Shown here: in pieces, positions 1-8,409 of the stretch
How the letters are laid out: each line of letters starts with the position of its first letter
Position numbering within the stretch: position 1 is the first letter of the stretch
Assembly (NCBI GenBank): GCA_031418775.1
Contig: JANOJN010000219.1
Coordinates: 13,792-77,791 of the forward strand
From: JANLQX01 sp031418775
Lineage (GTDB): Bacteria; Actinomycetota; Acidimicrobiia; Acidimicrobiales; JANYDT01
Length of the DNA: 64,000 nt
Direction: 5' to 3'
Program-made: the position numbers and the translations under genes
The notes under the pieces: model-generated
Told to the model about the DNA's origin: nothing
What the model saw: the letters and a program-made list of their open reading frames with translations, nothing else
Database searches by the model: none

Positions 1-1496
1 ACGCTCGAACCTTCGAGATCTGGCGCCAGGCCGCTGTGGATATGGCGCCGGTCCTCGCCGCGGCGCTCTCGCCCGACGAGGCCGGCCTCGTTCATTGGGT
101 GACGAAGCTGGGTGGCGAGGTGATCGGCACGCTTCCCTACGAGCGCCAAAGCGACGAGATGCTGGCGATCACGCCCACGCCGTTGCGCAACCTGAGCCAG
201 CATCGGCTGGAGCCGCTGCTGCTCACGCCCGAACTCGATGTGCGCTATTCCCACCGATGGCTCAGCGCGACCGAGACGGCAACCGGTGTGTCGGTGGAAG
301 CCCTAGGCCCTGACGGACCTCGGCGCGTGAACGCCAAGTACCTCTTGGGCGCTGACGGTGCAGCCAGCTCGGTGCGCCGTTCGCTCGGCATCGAGATGAT
401 CGGGCCTCGTTCACTGCAGTCGTTCGTGATGGTGCATCTCGCCGCCGACTTCCGGCCGCTCGTCGGACCTGCACCGGGTGTTCTCTACTTCGTGGTCGAC
501 CCGGCCAGTGGCGGCACGTTCATCTCCCACGGTCGCGACCGCGAGTGGGTTTATATGCACGCATGGGATCCGGTGGCGCAGCCGGGCGAGGCGCTCACCG
601 TTGAGCACTGCACCGCGTTGGTGCGCGCCGCGATCGCAGACTGGGATGCACCGTTCGACGTGTTGTCCGTCGGCACGTGGCACATGAGCGCGCAGATCGC
701 CGATCGCTACCGCCGTGGTCGAACCCTTCTTGTTGGCGATGCTGCGCATCGATTTCCGCCCACCGGTGGACTCGGTCTCAACACCGGCGTCGCCGATGTC
801 CACAATCTGCTCTGGAAGCTCGCCGCCGTCGAAGCCGGTTGGCTCGACCTGTCGTCGCTCGACACCTACGAGTCCGAACGCAAGCCCGTCGCGCGTTTCA
901 ACTGCGACCAGTCCATGCACAACGCCTTCAAGCTGATCGAGATCCCCATGGCGCTCGGCGTCACCGCCGACGTTGCCGAATCCACAGCGGCGATGCACTC
1001 GATCCTTGCCGACCCCGTCGGCCGCGCGGGCGTGGAAGCGGCGATCGCCAACCAGGCCATCCACTTCGACCTGCTCGGCCTGCAATTGGGTCACTCGTAC
1101 TCCGGCCCGCTGGTGATCGACGACGGAAGCGATGTAATCGTGCTCGCCGAACCCGCCCGCGACTACGTTCCCTCCACCCGGCCGGGGGGCCGCCTGCCCC
1201 ACGCATGGCTGCCCGACGGCCGGTCGACGCTCGACCTCGTCGACATCTGCGTCCCGACGATCCTCGTGCGGGAAGGTGCACCGCCCGGCGAGATCGGCCA
1301 ACCGTGCGTCATCGTGCCCTGCGCGGCCGTGGTGTGGGGCAACACGTTCGGTCTCGACGGTGACCAGTGCCTCATCGTGCGACCCGACCAGCACGTCGCC
1401 TACCGCGGCCCGATCAGCGGCTCGGCCGCCGCGTTCGCCGCGCTGTTCGGCGTCCGTTCGGTCGGGTCCGTTTCCCGGCACGACGTCACACTGTGA
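1..1496 (+). CDS. FAD-dependent aromatic-ring monooxygenase (5' truncated by window edge)
   Basis: Flavoprotein hydroxylase of the phenol/3-hydroxyphenylpropionate hydroxylase type, which uses NAD(P)H and O2 to hydroxylate an aromatic or related ring. The open frame runs from base 3 with no start codon before the edge, and the N-terminal GxGxxG dinucleotide fold is missing, so the gene begins upstream. Visible family motifs are the DG motif (GADGAASSVRR), the second FAD motif (TLLVGDAAHRFPPTGGLGLN), and a C-terminal thioredoxin-like dimerisation region (GGRLPHAWLPDGRSTLDL). The GTG at 36 is an internal valine codon rather than the start. The substrate cannot be told from the sequence. It converges on the nitroreductase gene; the 125-base gap holds nothing I recognise. 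Confidence 0.85.
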   Translation, partial: ARTFEIWRQAAVDMAPVLAAALSPDEAGLVHWVTKLGGEVIGTLPYERQSDEMLAITPTPLRNLSQHRLEPLLLTPELDVRYSHRWLSATETATGVSVEALGPDGPRRVNAKYLLGADGAASSVRRSLGIEMIGPRSLQSFVMVHLAADFRPLVGPAPGVLYFVVDPASGGTFISHGRDREWVYMHAWDPVAQPGEALTVEHCTALVRAAIADWDAPFDVLSVGTWHMSAQIADRYRRGRTLLVGDAAHRFPPTGGLGLNTGVADVHNLLWKLAAVEAGWLDLSSLDTYESERKPVARFNCDQSMHNAFKLIEIPMALGVTADVAESTAAMHSILADPVGRAGVEAAIANQAIHFDLLGLQLGHSYSGPLVIDDGSDVIVLAEPARDYVPSTRPGGRLPHAWLPDGRSTLDLVDICVPTILVREGAPPGEIGQPCVIVPCAAVVWGNTFGLDGDQCLIVRPDQHVAYRGPISGSAAAFAALFGVRSVGSVSRHDVTL

Positions 1497-1621
1497 CGCC
1501 TGGGGTCACGCCAAAGGGATAGTCGGCGGACACCCGGTCGGCGTGCCATTGGCGTTCGCTCGCTCTGCTGTCTTTTCGAGTGTTGGGTGGTCGGGGCGAG
1601 CGCAGCGAGTGGCTGCGCGTC

Positions 1622-2026
1622 TCAGACGCGCGTGATGGCGAAGGCCGGGATCACCCGGGGCGCCGCCGAGGTGATGTAGCCGCCGAACTGCGGCATGATC
1701 TCGGCCTGCGCGTTGAGCGCGGCTGCAGCGTCGTCGGCCGGGAGCTCGGTGACGCGTGCGGTGAAGGTCTCCGTCGTGTACTCGACGGTGATCTCCGGGT
1801 TGGCGAGGAGGTTGAAGTACCAGTCGGGGTGTTTCGGCGATCCGGCCGCTGACGCGAACACGACCATGTGGTCGGCCTGCGGGAGGGCGACGAGCGGGAT
1901 CTCCCGAACGGCTCCGCTCTTTGCTCCGACGGTGTGCAGGATGACCAGTGGCGCGTCGCCGAACTGCGCGACCTTTCCACCGTTTGCCCGAAACTCGGTG
2001 ATGACCTGGGTGTTCCAATCGCTCAT
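1622..2026 (-). CDS. Deazaflavin (F420)-dependent nitroreductase family protein
   Basis: A 134-residue single-domain split-barrel protein of the DDN/nitroreductase family (PF04075 type), whose members bind coenzyme F420 or FMN and reduce nitro compounds or quinones. Family features seen are the hydrophobic strand VILHTVGAKSG followed by REIPLVALPQADHMVVFAS, the segment HPDWYFNLLANPEITVEY, and a C-terminal region ending PRVIPAFAITR. I chose the ATG at 2026 because the conserved domain begins right after it. The frame stays open further upstream but that part reads as unrelated arginine- and serine-rich sequence overlapping the HAD gene. A role in F420 chemistry is known for the family; the substrate here is unknown. 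Confidence 0.85.
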   Translation of the reverse strand: MSDWNTQVITEFRANGGKVAQFGDAPLVILHTVGAKSGAVREIPLVALPQADHMVVFASAAGSPKHPDWYFNLLANPEITVEYTTETFTARVTELPADDAAAALNAQAEIMPQFGGYITSAAPRVIPAFAITRV

Positions 2027-2090
2027 GTCGTCCAGGGTAGGGCCCAGTTCCGACCCGGTCGCCACGATGGGTTGACTCCGGCGGCGGGCG

Positions 2091-2813
2091 TCATCCGAGC
2101 ACGGCGTCGGCGAAGGCCACGAGCGAGGGGTAGCGGAGCCCGACCTCGATCTGCACCGGTGGCGTGGCCCCGGTTCCGATTCGAGCGTGGCGTCGGTCGA
2201 TCCACACCGACGGAAGACCGAGTTCCCGGGCCGGCCCGTGGTCGTGGAACAGCGACTGCGCGACGTGGACGACCTCATCGCGGGCGACACCGATGTCGGG
2301 CAGCTGGGCGAACATGGAGTGGAAGTGATCGAGCGTTGGCTTGTAGGCGCCGACGTCCTCGGCGGTGACGATCAGGTCGAAGTCGACCCCGAGCCGGAGG
2401 TTGCTGCGAGCGAATGATGCCCGGTCGACGTTCGACACGATGATGAGCCGGAAACGTTCCTTCAGTCGCCGCAGTGCCACGGCGGTGTCGGCGAAGGCGG
2501 GCCACGCACCGACACTGGCGCCGAACGCCTCACACTCAAGTGACGATGCCGTGTGGCCGAGTTCGTCGGCCATCCGGCGCAAACACTCGGCGAGTACCTC
2601 GGGGTAGGGCGTCGTCGGCATCTCGGCCTCGACGCGATGTTCGTTGGCGCTGAAGAGCGTGAGGAGTTCCTCAGTGGACAGATCAATGCCGCGCCACGCG
2701 CCCCAGGGCTGGAGCGCGTTGACGATCCCGGTCTCCCAGTCGATCAAGGTGCCGTAGCAGTCGAAGCTCAAGGCCCGACACTCGTTGAAGATGAAATGGC
2801 GTTCGTCGGTCAT
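2091..2813 (-). CDS. HAD-superfamily hydrolase, haloacid dehalogenase type II-like
   Basis: A 240-residue HAD hydrolase. Motif I is seen as LSFDCYGTLIDWE with the nucleophilic Asp, motif II as LIIVSNVDR, and the motif III lysine in GAYKPTLDHFHSMF; motif IV lies near the serine/histidine-rich HVAQSLFHDHGPA stretch, as in 2-haloacid dehalogenases. The ATG at 2813 is preceded by AAGAGGA at a suitable distance for ribosome binding, so longer readings are not needed. The true substrate may be a phosphate ester or a haloacid; the sequence alone does not decide. It shares strand with the thiolase but is separated by 212 bases containing repeated 12-mers, so separate transcription is likely. Confidence 0.85.
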   Translation of the reverse strand: MTDERHFIFNECRALSFDCYGTLIDWETGIVNALQPWGAWRGIDLSTEELLTLFSANEHRVEAEMPTTPYPEVLAECLRRMADELGHTASSLECEAFGASVGAWPAFADTAVALRRLKERFRLIIVSNVDRASFARSNLRLGVDFDLIVTAEDVGAYKPTLDHFHSMFAQLPDIGVARDEVVHVAQSLFHDHGPARELGLPSVWIDRRHARIGTGATPPVQIEVGLRYPSLVAFADAVLG

Positions 2814-2892
2814 GACGTCCTCTTGCTCGGTGCGCTCGATGTCGCTGGCGGATGCCTTGCACCGCCGGCCGTCTCGGACACCCGGCACGATT

Positions 2893-2995
2893 CACGCGCA
2901 CCTCTCGCGATTTGACGCACAGATCGGTCGGAATCGGCGCTGCCCGGAAGCCTGTTCCGGCTGAGGTGCGCGTGGATTTTGGCGAGGTGCGCGTG
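2893..2995. repeat. Three copies of a 12-base motif, one inverted, between HAD and thiolase genes
   Basis: GAGGTGCGCGTG occurs at 2963-2974 and again at 2984-2995, and its exact reverse complement CACGCGCACCTC lies at 2893-2904. The region is the spacer downstream of the thiolase gene and upstream of the HAD gene. It could form a large-loop hairpin or be a set of regulator sites. The sequence does not say which. Confidence 0.5.
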
Positions 2996-3025
2996 GAAAC
3001 GTGCGCGCCCCTGACGGGTGTGGGA

Positions 3026-4195
3026 TTAGTAGATCTCGAAGAGTCCGGCTGCGCCCATGCCGCCACCAATACACATGGTCACGACGCCGAGCTTGGCGCC
3101 GCGGCGGTGGCCTTCCTGGAGGATGTGGCCGGCGCAGCGGGTGCCCGTCATGCCGAAGGGGTGGCCGATAGCGATGGAGCCACCGTTGACGTTGTACTTC
3201 TCCGGGTCGATGCCGAGGCGGTCGCGAGAGTAGAGGCACTGGCTGGCGAAGGCCTCGTTGAGCTCCCAGATGTCGATGTCGTCGACGGTGAGTCCATGGC
3301 GGGCGAGGAGCTTCGGCACGGCGAAGACCGGACCGATGCCCATCTCGTCGGGCTCGCAACCGGCGACGGCCCAGCCCTTGAAGGCGCCCATCGGCGTGAG
3401 GCCGCGCTTCTCGGCTTCCTTGGCCTCCATCATCACGACGGCCGCAGCACCGTCGGAGAGCTGGCTGGCGTTGCCGGCGGTGATGTACTTGCCCGGGCCC
3501 ATGACCGGCTGGAGCTTGGCGAGACCCTCGATGGTGGTGTCGGGACGGTTGCATTCGTCGCGGTCGACCACGTAGTCGACGATGGTCTCCTCCTTCGTCT
3601 CCTTGTTGACCAGCTTCATCTTCGTGGCCATCGGGACGATCTCGTCCTCGAACAGGCCGTTCGCCTGGGCTGCGCCCATGCGCTGCTGGGAGAGCAAGGA
3701 GTACTCGTCCTGGTACTCGCGGCTGACCTTGTAGCGCTCGGCCACGATGTCGGCGGTGTCGATCATCGCCATGTAAATGGCCGGGTACTTCGCCGTGAGC
3801 TCGGGGTCGAACGTCTCCCGGGCGGGCGAGCCGGACGGCAGGCTGATCGACTCGGTCCCGCCGGCGACGACGATGTCGGCGCCGTCCTGGATGATGTAGT
3901 TCGCCGCGAGGGCGATCGAGTTGAGGCCCGACGAGCAGAAGCGGTTGACGGTAGCGCCCGACGTCGTGACCGGAAGACCGGCGAGGAGCGAGGCATTGCG
4001 AGCGATGTTGCCGCCCCCGTGGGCGATGTTGCCCAAGTAGACGTCGTCAACGGACTCCGGCTCGATACCGGCCTTTTTGACGGCGTGGCTGATGGCGTGG
4101 GCGCCCATGGTCATCGGCGCGGTGATGTTGAACCCGCCCCGGCCCGCCTTGGCCAGGCCCGTGCGGGCATAGGAAACGATGACTGCTTCGCGCAT
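3026..4195 (-). CDS. Acetyl-CoA acetyltransferase (thiolase)
   Basis: A 389-residue thiolase II-type enzyme that condenses or cleaves acyl-CoA/acetyl-CoA in the cytoplasm. The nucleophilic cysteine is Cys87 in NRFCSSGLNS. The C-terminal catalytic His is in IAIGHPFGMTG, and the second catalytic Cys in MCIGGGMGAAG. Length and domain order match the family. The ATG at 4195 starts directly at the conserved MREAVIVSYARTG. Nearby enoyl-CoA hydratase, acyl-CoA dehydrogenase and acyl-CoA synthetase genes elsewhere in the window fit fatty-acid or ketone metabolism, but none is in an operon with it. Biosynthetic and degradative roles cannot be separated from the sequence. Confidence 0.95.
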   Translation of the reverse strand: MREAVIVSYARTGLAKAGRGGFNITAPMTMGAHAISHAVKKAGIEPESVDDVYLGNIAHGGGNIARNASLLAGLPVTTSGATVNRFCSSGLNSIALAANYIIQDGADIVVAGGTESISLPSGSPARETFDPELTAKYPAIYMAMIDTADIVAERYKVSREYQDEYSLLSQQRMGAAQANGLFEDEIVPMATKMKLVNKETKEETIVDYVVDRDECNRPDTTIEGLAKLQPVMGPGKYITAGNASQLSDGAAAVVMMEAKEAEKRGLTPMGAFKGWAVAGCEPDEMGIGPVFAVPKLLARHGLTVDDIDIWELNEAFASQCLYSRDRLGIDPEKYNVNGGSIAIGHPFGMTGTRCAGHILQEGHRRGAKLGVVTMCIGGGMGAAGLFEIY

Positions 4196-4552
4196 GGAGT
4201 ACTCCCGTGGTGCGTCGGCGACATTGACCGACTGGCGCTGCCGCTCTGGCAGGCCGAGAGAAGGCTACGGGCGACGACATACGGGGTCCAAACTCGTGGC
4301 GCAGGTCGCGTCCGACGGGCACCATCGTCGTGCCGTCCCTGGGTCAGCTCAGCGCGTTGGGTCGGGATTTGTGCATCCATGCGATCCGGCCGACCCAACG
4401 ACGTGTGCCGACCCAACGAACGTGTGCCGACCCAGGTCATCGACCCGCACCGCGAGATACGTCGGTCTGCCGGGGACGCTCTGTAGCCTTTCCGGGCCGG
4501 TTCCCAGCAGCCGACGGCGGTACCGGTTCGAACGGCCGAATGAGGACGAGAC
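4196..4552. promoter_or_regulatory. 357-base intergenic region with repeated CCGACCCAACG motif
   Basis: This divergent spacer lies between the thiolase and the DUF2079 gene. CCGACCCAACG is present at 4390-4400 and 4408-4418, a partial copy CCGACCCA at 4427-4434, and the inverted form CGTTGGGTCGG at 4355-4365. The copies are spaced 18-19 bases apart. The arrangement suggests a multi-site operator or a small tandem expansion. No reading frame with coding character was found in this stretch. Confidence 0.45.
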
Positions 4553-6424
4553 GTGGACGAGGCGACCATCGACAACCCGGGACCGGACGAGGACGGACTC
4601 GTTGACGAGCCCGATCACCTGATTCCGCTCGCGGAGGGCGGACCCGCCGAAGGTCCTCGTCGCCGCGTCGCTCCCGCTGTCACCGTCGGCGACGTGTTCC
4701 GGTGGCTGCCGCCGGTCCTCGTCGCCATCGGCGCTGCCACCTACGCCGTGTACTTCGCCCGCCTCACCATCCGCCACCACAACGGGTTCGGCACCGCCGG
4801 TTTCGATATCGGGCTCTATGACCAGGGGCTCTGGCTCCTCAGCCGGTTCCGTTCACCGTTCGTCACCATCATGGGCAGGAACCTCTTCGGCGACCATTCC
4901 TCGTTCATCCTCCTACCCCTGGTGCCGTTCTACTGGTTCGGAGCCGGGGCTTCGTTCCTGCTGGCCGTCCAATCGATCGCGCTCGGATCCACGGCCATCC
5001 CGGTGTATCTGACGGTCCGCCGTCTTCTCTCGTCGCGATGGGCGGCGTGCGGCCTGGCGATTGCGTTCCTGCTCCAGCCGTCCCTTGCGTGGACGAACGC
5101 CGAGAACTTCCACCCCGACAGCCTCGTCGCCCCGCTGCTGATGACGGGTATCTGGGCGATGGTGGCCCGGCGATGGCGGTTGTTCCTGTTGTTCGGGGTG
5201 TTGGCGACCCTGGTCAAGGAAGACACCCTCCTCGTGATCGTCCCGCTCGGGCTCTATGCGTGGGTGAGATTTGGTCGTGAGGCGGCTCCGCCGATGTCCG
5301 ACGAGGACGGTGCAGGCGTCGTGCGGCGTTGGCACGAGGGCCGGAACCGTGCCGGGCTCATCCTGGCGGGCTGGAGCCTCCTGTGGACCGGGTTCTCGCT
5401 CGTGCTGCTGCGCACGCTGAACTCGGTCGGCTCGCTCAACGCCTGGCGGATTCCGTTCGGTGGACCGAAGGGCGTCATCGAAACGGCATTCAAACAGCCC
5501 GACCTGCTCTGGGACTATCTCGTGAAGGGAATCGACTACCCCGGCGAGAGCCCCGACAACCGCCGTATGTGGTACCTGTGGAAGCTGTTCAGCCCGGTGG
5601 TGTTCCTGATCGCCCGCGCGCCGCTCGAGTGTTGTCTGTTCGCGCTCGTGGTCGGACTGAACATCATCAGCAACTTCTTCTACCAGTACAACATCGAGTA
5701 CCACTACACGGTCATCATCCTGCCCGGTCTGTTCTTCGCGACGACCATGGCGATCACCCGGATCAGGCGACTTCGATGGCGGCGTATGGCGATCGCCGGG
5801 GTCGCCGCTTCGTGTCTCTGGACGGGCTATCTCTGGGGCCCGTCGCCTCTCTCCGCTCGTCCGTCACCGTGGTCGACGGACCGGGCACCGTGGGTTGTCG
5901 AAGGCCGGGCGCTGCTGCGCCAGGTGCCGCCTGACGTACCCCTCTCGGTGTTCTACGGGTACGTACCCCACATCGCCCATCGGGTCGAGGTGTACCAGTT
6001 CCCTGTGCCGTGGCGGGATTCCTACTACCGCCTGCCCGGCGACGAGACGGCCCAGATCAGGCCCCTCCGTGACCGCATCGATTGGGTGATCACCCGTGAT
6101 GTCGAGAGCTCGCCGGACGCCACCGTCCGTGACGCCTACAACGACATGATCAAGGAATTCGAACTGGTGGACCAGCAGGGGACCGGCCGCCTTTTCCGGC
6201 GTCGTGGCCTGGACGGATCCGGAAATGGCGTCGCGCCGGTGACCGTGCCTCCGATTCCCGTGCCTTCAGCCGCGTCGGTGGTCGTCCCGCCGGTCCCGAC
6301 CGCGGCACCGACCGCCTCCGCACCACCGATCGTCGCCTCGTCGCCGTCGCCCGTGAGCGTCGTTTCAGAAGGTGTCGGGGGCCCTCGAGAGACTCCGGCA
6401 GTGACGTCGGCCACGCTGGCGTGA
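4553..6424 (+). CDS. DUF2079 family multi-pass membrane protein
   Basis: A 623-residue predicted integral membrane protein. The DUF2079 hallmark is the segment around GFGTAGFDIGLYDQGLWLL and GDHSSFILLPLVPFYW. The fold resembles GT-C glycosyltransferases, but I see no proven catalytic evidence. About ten hydrophobic segments run from near residue 45 to 430, preceded by an acidic cytoplasmic N-terminus and followed by a soluble domain. The last 75 residues are a low-complexity Pro/Val/Ala/Ser tail. The start is GTG at 4553, preceded by a GAGGA-like site. It is followed by the ribosomal protein genes after a 79-base gap. Confidence 0.8.
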   Translation: MDEATIDNPGPDEDGLVDEPDHLIPLAEGGPAEGPRRRVAPAVTVGDVFRWLPPVLVAIGAATYAVYFARLTIRHHNGFGTAGFDIGLYDQGLWLLSRFRSPFVTIMGRNLFGDHSSFILLPLVPFYWFGAGASFLLAVQSIALGSTAIPVYLTVRRLLSSRWAACGLAIAFLLQPSLAWTNAENFHPDSLVAPLLMTGIWAMVARRWRLFLLFGVLATLVKEDTLLVIVPLGLYAWVRFGREAAPPMSDEDGAGVVRRWHEGRNRAGLILAGWSLLWTGFSLVLLRTLNSVGSLNAWRIPFGGPKGVIETAFKQPDLLWDYLVKGIDYPGESPDNRRMWYLWKLFSPVVFLIARAPLECCLFALVVGLNIISNFFYQYNIEYHYTVIILPGLFFATTMAITRIRRLRWRRMAIAGVAASCLWTGYLWGPSPLSARPSPWSTDRAPWVVEGRALLRQVPPDVPLSVFYGYVPHIAHRVEVYQFPVPWRDSYYRLPGDETAQIRPLRDRIDWVITRDVESSPDATVRDAYNDMIKEFELVDQQGTGRLFRRRGLDGSGNGVAPVTVPPIPVPSAASVVVPPVPTAAPTASAPPIVASSPSPVSVVSEGVGGPRETPAVTSATLA

Positions 6425-6503
6425 ACTGACGACCTTCGGCCGTTGGTGGTTCGCTGCAGGGCGTTTCGGTGGGCGGCCGGAACCCACTATGCTCTGAACC
6501 CCT

Positions 6504-6758
6504 ATGAAGCCCGGCATTCACCCCGCCGATTACCGTCCGGTGGTCTTTCGCGACCAGTCGGCCGGGTCGACGTTCCTTTCCCGTTCCACCATCAAGACCG
6601 CGAAGTCGATCGAATGGGAAGACGGCTCTACGTATCCGCTGGTCGACGTCGAAATCTCGATGGCCAGCCACCCCTTCTACACCGGCAAGATGAAGATGCT
6701 CGACGCCGCAGGCCGCGTCGAGCGTTTCGAAAAGCGCTTCGGCAAGCGCTCGAACTGA
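6504..6758 (+). CDS. rpmE2: 50S ribosomal protein L31 type B
   Basis: An 84-residue type B L31, a component of the large ribosomal subunit at the intersubunit bridge. It begins MKPGIHPADYRPVVFRD and contains SHPFYTGKMKMLDAAGRVE, both diagnostic. It has no cysteines, so it lacks the zinc ribbon of the C+ form. It is followed after 10 bases by an L33 gene that also lacks zinc ligands, and the two are probably co-transcribed. In other actinobacteria such zinc-free paralogues are often Zur-repressed; no Zur-like palindrome is visible in the 79 bases upstream. Confidence 0.95.
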   Translation: MKPGIHPADYRPVVFRDQSAGSTFLSRSTIKTAKSIEWEDGSTYPLVDVEISMASHPFYTGKMKMLDAAGRVERFEKRFGKRSN

Positions 6759-6768
6759 GGTATCGGCA

Positions 6769-6939
6769 ATGGCATCGAAGTCCAACGTCAAGCGGCCCAT
6801 CATCAAGCTGCGCTCGACCGAAGGGTCGGGCTTCGTCTACGTGACGAAGAAGAACAAGATCAACGACCGCGAACGACTCGAACTGAAGAAGTTCGATCCG
6901 GTTCTGCGTCGTCATGTCATGTTCAAAGAAGAGCGCTGA
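6769..6939 (+). CDS. rpmG: 50S ribosomal protein L33 (cysteine-free form)
   Basis: A 56-residue protein starting [19 protein letters not shown] and ending [18 protein letters not shown], which aligns end to end with bacterial L33 (E. coli ends [20 protein letters not shown]). It contains no cysteine, so it is the zinc-independent form. The ATG follows the L31 stop by 10 bases, and a GAGG sequence overlaps that stop. Two hairpins follow the gene. It is part of the large subunit near the E site. Confidence 0.95.
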   Translation: [56 protein letters not shown]

Positions 6940-6943
6940 TCCT

Positions 6944-7008
6944 GCCGGGCTTGGGCCCGGCAACGTCACGGTCATCGTGAGCCCGAAGTCGACCGAAGGG
7001 TCGACTTC
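6944..7008 (+). terminator. Double hairpin downstream of rpmE2-rpmG
   Basis: The first hairpin is GCCGGGC-TTGG-GCCCGGC at 6944-6961. The second is a perfect 10-bp stem GAAGTCGACC with loop GAAG and its complement at 6985-7008, followed by TTCG but no long T run. The position five bases after the L33 stop fits a transcription terminator or 3' stabiliser. Confidence 0.7.
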
Positions 7009-7023
7009 TTCGCGTCCGGTGCC

Positions 7024-8403
7024 ATGACGACCGGGCCCCGAGGTGAACCAGCACCGTCGTTGTGGAGCGACACCGGGAGTGCGGCGCTCCTGCGGCCGCC
7101 GCTCGACGGCGACGCGACGGTCGATGTGGTCATCGTGGGCGCCGGGTACTCCGGACTGTGGACGGCCCTGACGCTCCGACGGCTGGACCCAGCGCTGTCC
7201 GTGCTGGTCGTCGAAGCGGAGCGTGTGGGCTTCGGTGCCTCGGGCCGGAACGGGGGGTGGTGTTCCGGGCAGTTCCCGGTCGACATCACAGAGATGGGGG
7301 CCCGGTTCGGACGCGCGCCGGCTCTGGCGATGGCAACAGCCCTTTCCGCGGCTGTCCATGATGTCGGAGCACAGTGCGCGTCCGAAGGCATCGATGCCGA
7401 GTTCGTTGCCGCCGGGACCCTGACTGCGGCCCGGACGCCCCGCCAGATGCGTGACGCCGAGGCAGAGGTCGAGCTCGTTCATGCCTCGGGTCTCGGCGAC
7501 GGCGACGTGTGCCTGCTGTCGGCGGATGCGGCCAGCAGTCTCGTCGGTGCCTCACGCACCCTCGGCGGTGTGTTCTCGCCGCACTGCGCGGCGTTGCATC
7601 CCCAGCGACTCGTTCACGGGCTGGCGCTCGCCGCCGAACGACACGGGGTACGGATCGTGGAGCGCACCCGGGCGGAACGGATCGAACCGTTCGTGGTGAC
7701 TACAGACCGCGGGACGATTCGTGCTTCGATCGTGGTCCGGGCCACCGAAGGTTGGACGCCCGAGCTGCCCGGCCTCCGACGACGTGTTGTCCCCGTCTAC
7801 TCGCTGATGATCGCCACCCGAGTGCTGACCGACGGCGAGTGGGAACGGATCCGGTGGCCGACCCGGGTTACGTTCAGCGATGGACGCATGATGATCGTCT
7901 ACGGCCAGCGGACTGCTGACGGGCGCATCGCCTTCGGCGGACGCGGCGCGCCGTATCGGTCGGGCTCGCGCGTGCACTCGTCGATGGAGAACAACGCGGC
8001 CGTACATCGATCGCTCGAAGAGGCGCTCGTGGATCTGTTCCCGAGCCTTCGCGGCGTCGAGATCACGCATCGGTGGGGTGGCCCCCTCGGGATCCATCGT
8101 GACTGGATGCCGTCGGTGGGGGTGGACCGAGTCACGGGCCTCGCATGGCTCGGCGGCTACGTCGGCGACGGAGTCGCTGCCGCCAACCTTGCCGGACGAA
8201 CGGTCGCGGAACTGATCGTGGGACAGGAGACGGAACGCACCTCACTTCCCTGGGTGGACCATCGCTCCCGCCCGTGGGAACCGGAGCCGCTCAGGACCAT
8301 CGGGGTGCGAGGAGGGCAGCGGCTGGCGGCCTCGATCGACCGGGCTGACTCGCTCGGGAAGCCTGCTGCGTTGCGTCGACGGCTGCTGGCCTCGCTCTGG
8401 TGA
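7024..8403 (+). CDS. FAD-dependent oxidoreductase, DAO/gamma-glutamylputrescine oxidase-like
   Basis: A 459-residue flavoenzyme of the D-amino-acid-oxidase fold. The N-terminal FAD-binding fold is seen as VDVVIVGAGYSGLWTAL (GAGYSG at 39-44) followed by the acidic strand end LVVEAERVGFGASGRNGGW. The C-terminal part contains THRWGGPLGIHRDWMPSVG and GLAWLGGYVGDGVAAANLAG, typical of amine and amino-acid oxidases such as PuuB. It probably oxidises a secondary or primary amine using O2; the substrate is unknown. The gene stands alone, converging with the carbonic anhydrase gene only six bases away. Confidence 0.85.
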   Translation: MTTGPRGEPAPSLWSDTGSAALLRPPLDGDATVDVVIVGAGYSGLWTALTLRRLDPALSVLVVEAERVGFGASGRNGGWCSGQFPVDITEMGARFGRAPALAMATALSAAVHDVGAQCASEGIDAEFVAAGTLTAARTPRQMRDAEAEVELVHASGLGDGDVCLLSADAASSLVGASRTLGGVFSPHCAALHPQRLVHGLALAAERHGVRIVERTRAERIEPFVVTTDRGTIRASIVVRATEGWTPELPGLRRRVVPVYSLMIATRVLTDGEWERIRWPTRVTFSDGRMMIVYGQRTADGRIAFGGRGAPYRSGSRVHSSMENNAAVHRSLEEALVDLFPSLRGVEITHRWGGPLGIHRDWMPSVGVDRVTGLAWLGGYVGDGVAAANLAGRTVAELIVGQETERTSLPWVDHRSRPWEPEPLRTIGVRGGQRLAASIDRADSLGKPAALRRRLLASLW

Positions 8404-8409
8404 TGGCGT

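Noticed and set aside
2852..4486. Long open frame antisense to the thiolase gene (544 codons)
   Set aside because: It mirrors the high-GC codon pattern of the thiolase on the other strand and shows no family similarity.
6425..6503. Zur operator upstream of rpmE2
   Set aside because: No palindrome resembling the actinobacterial Zur box was found.
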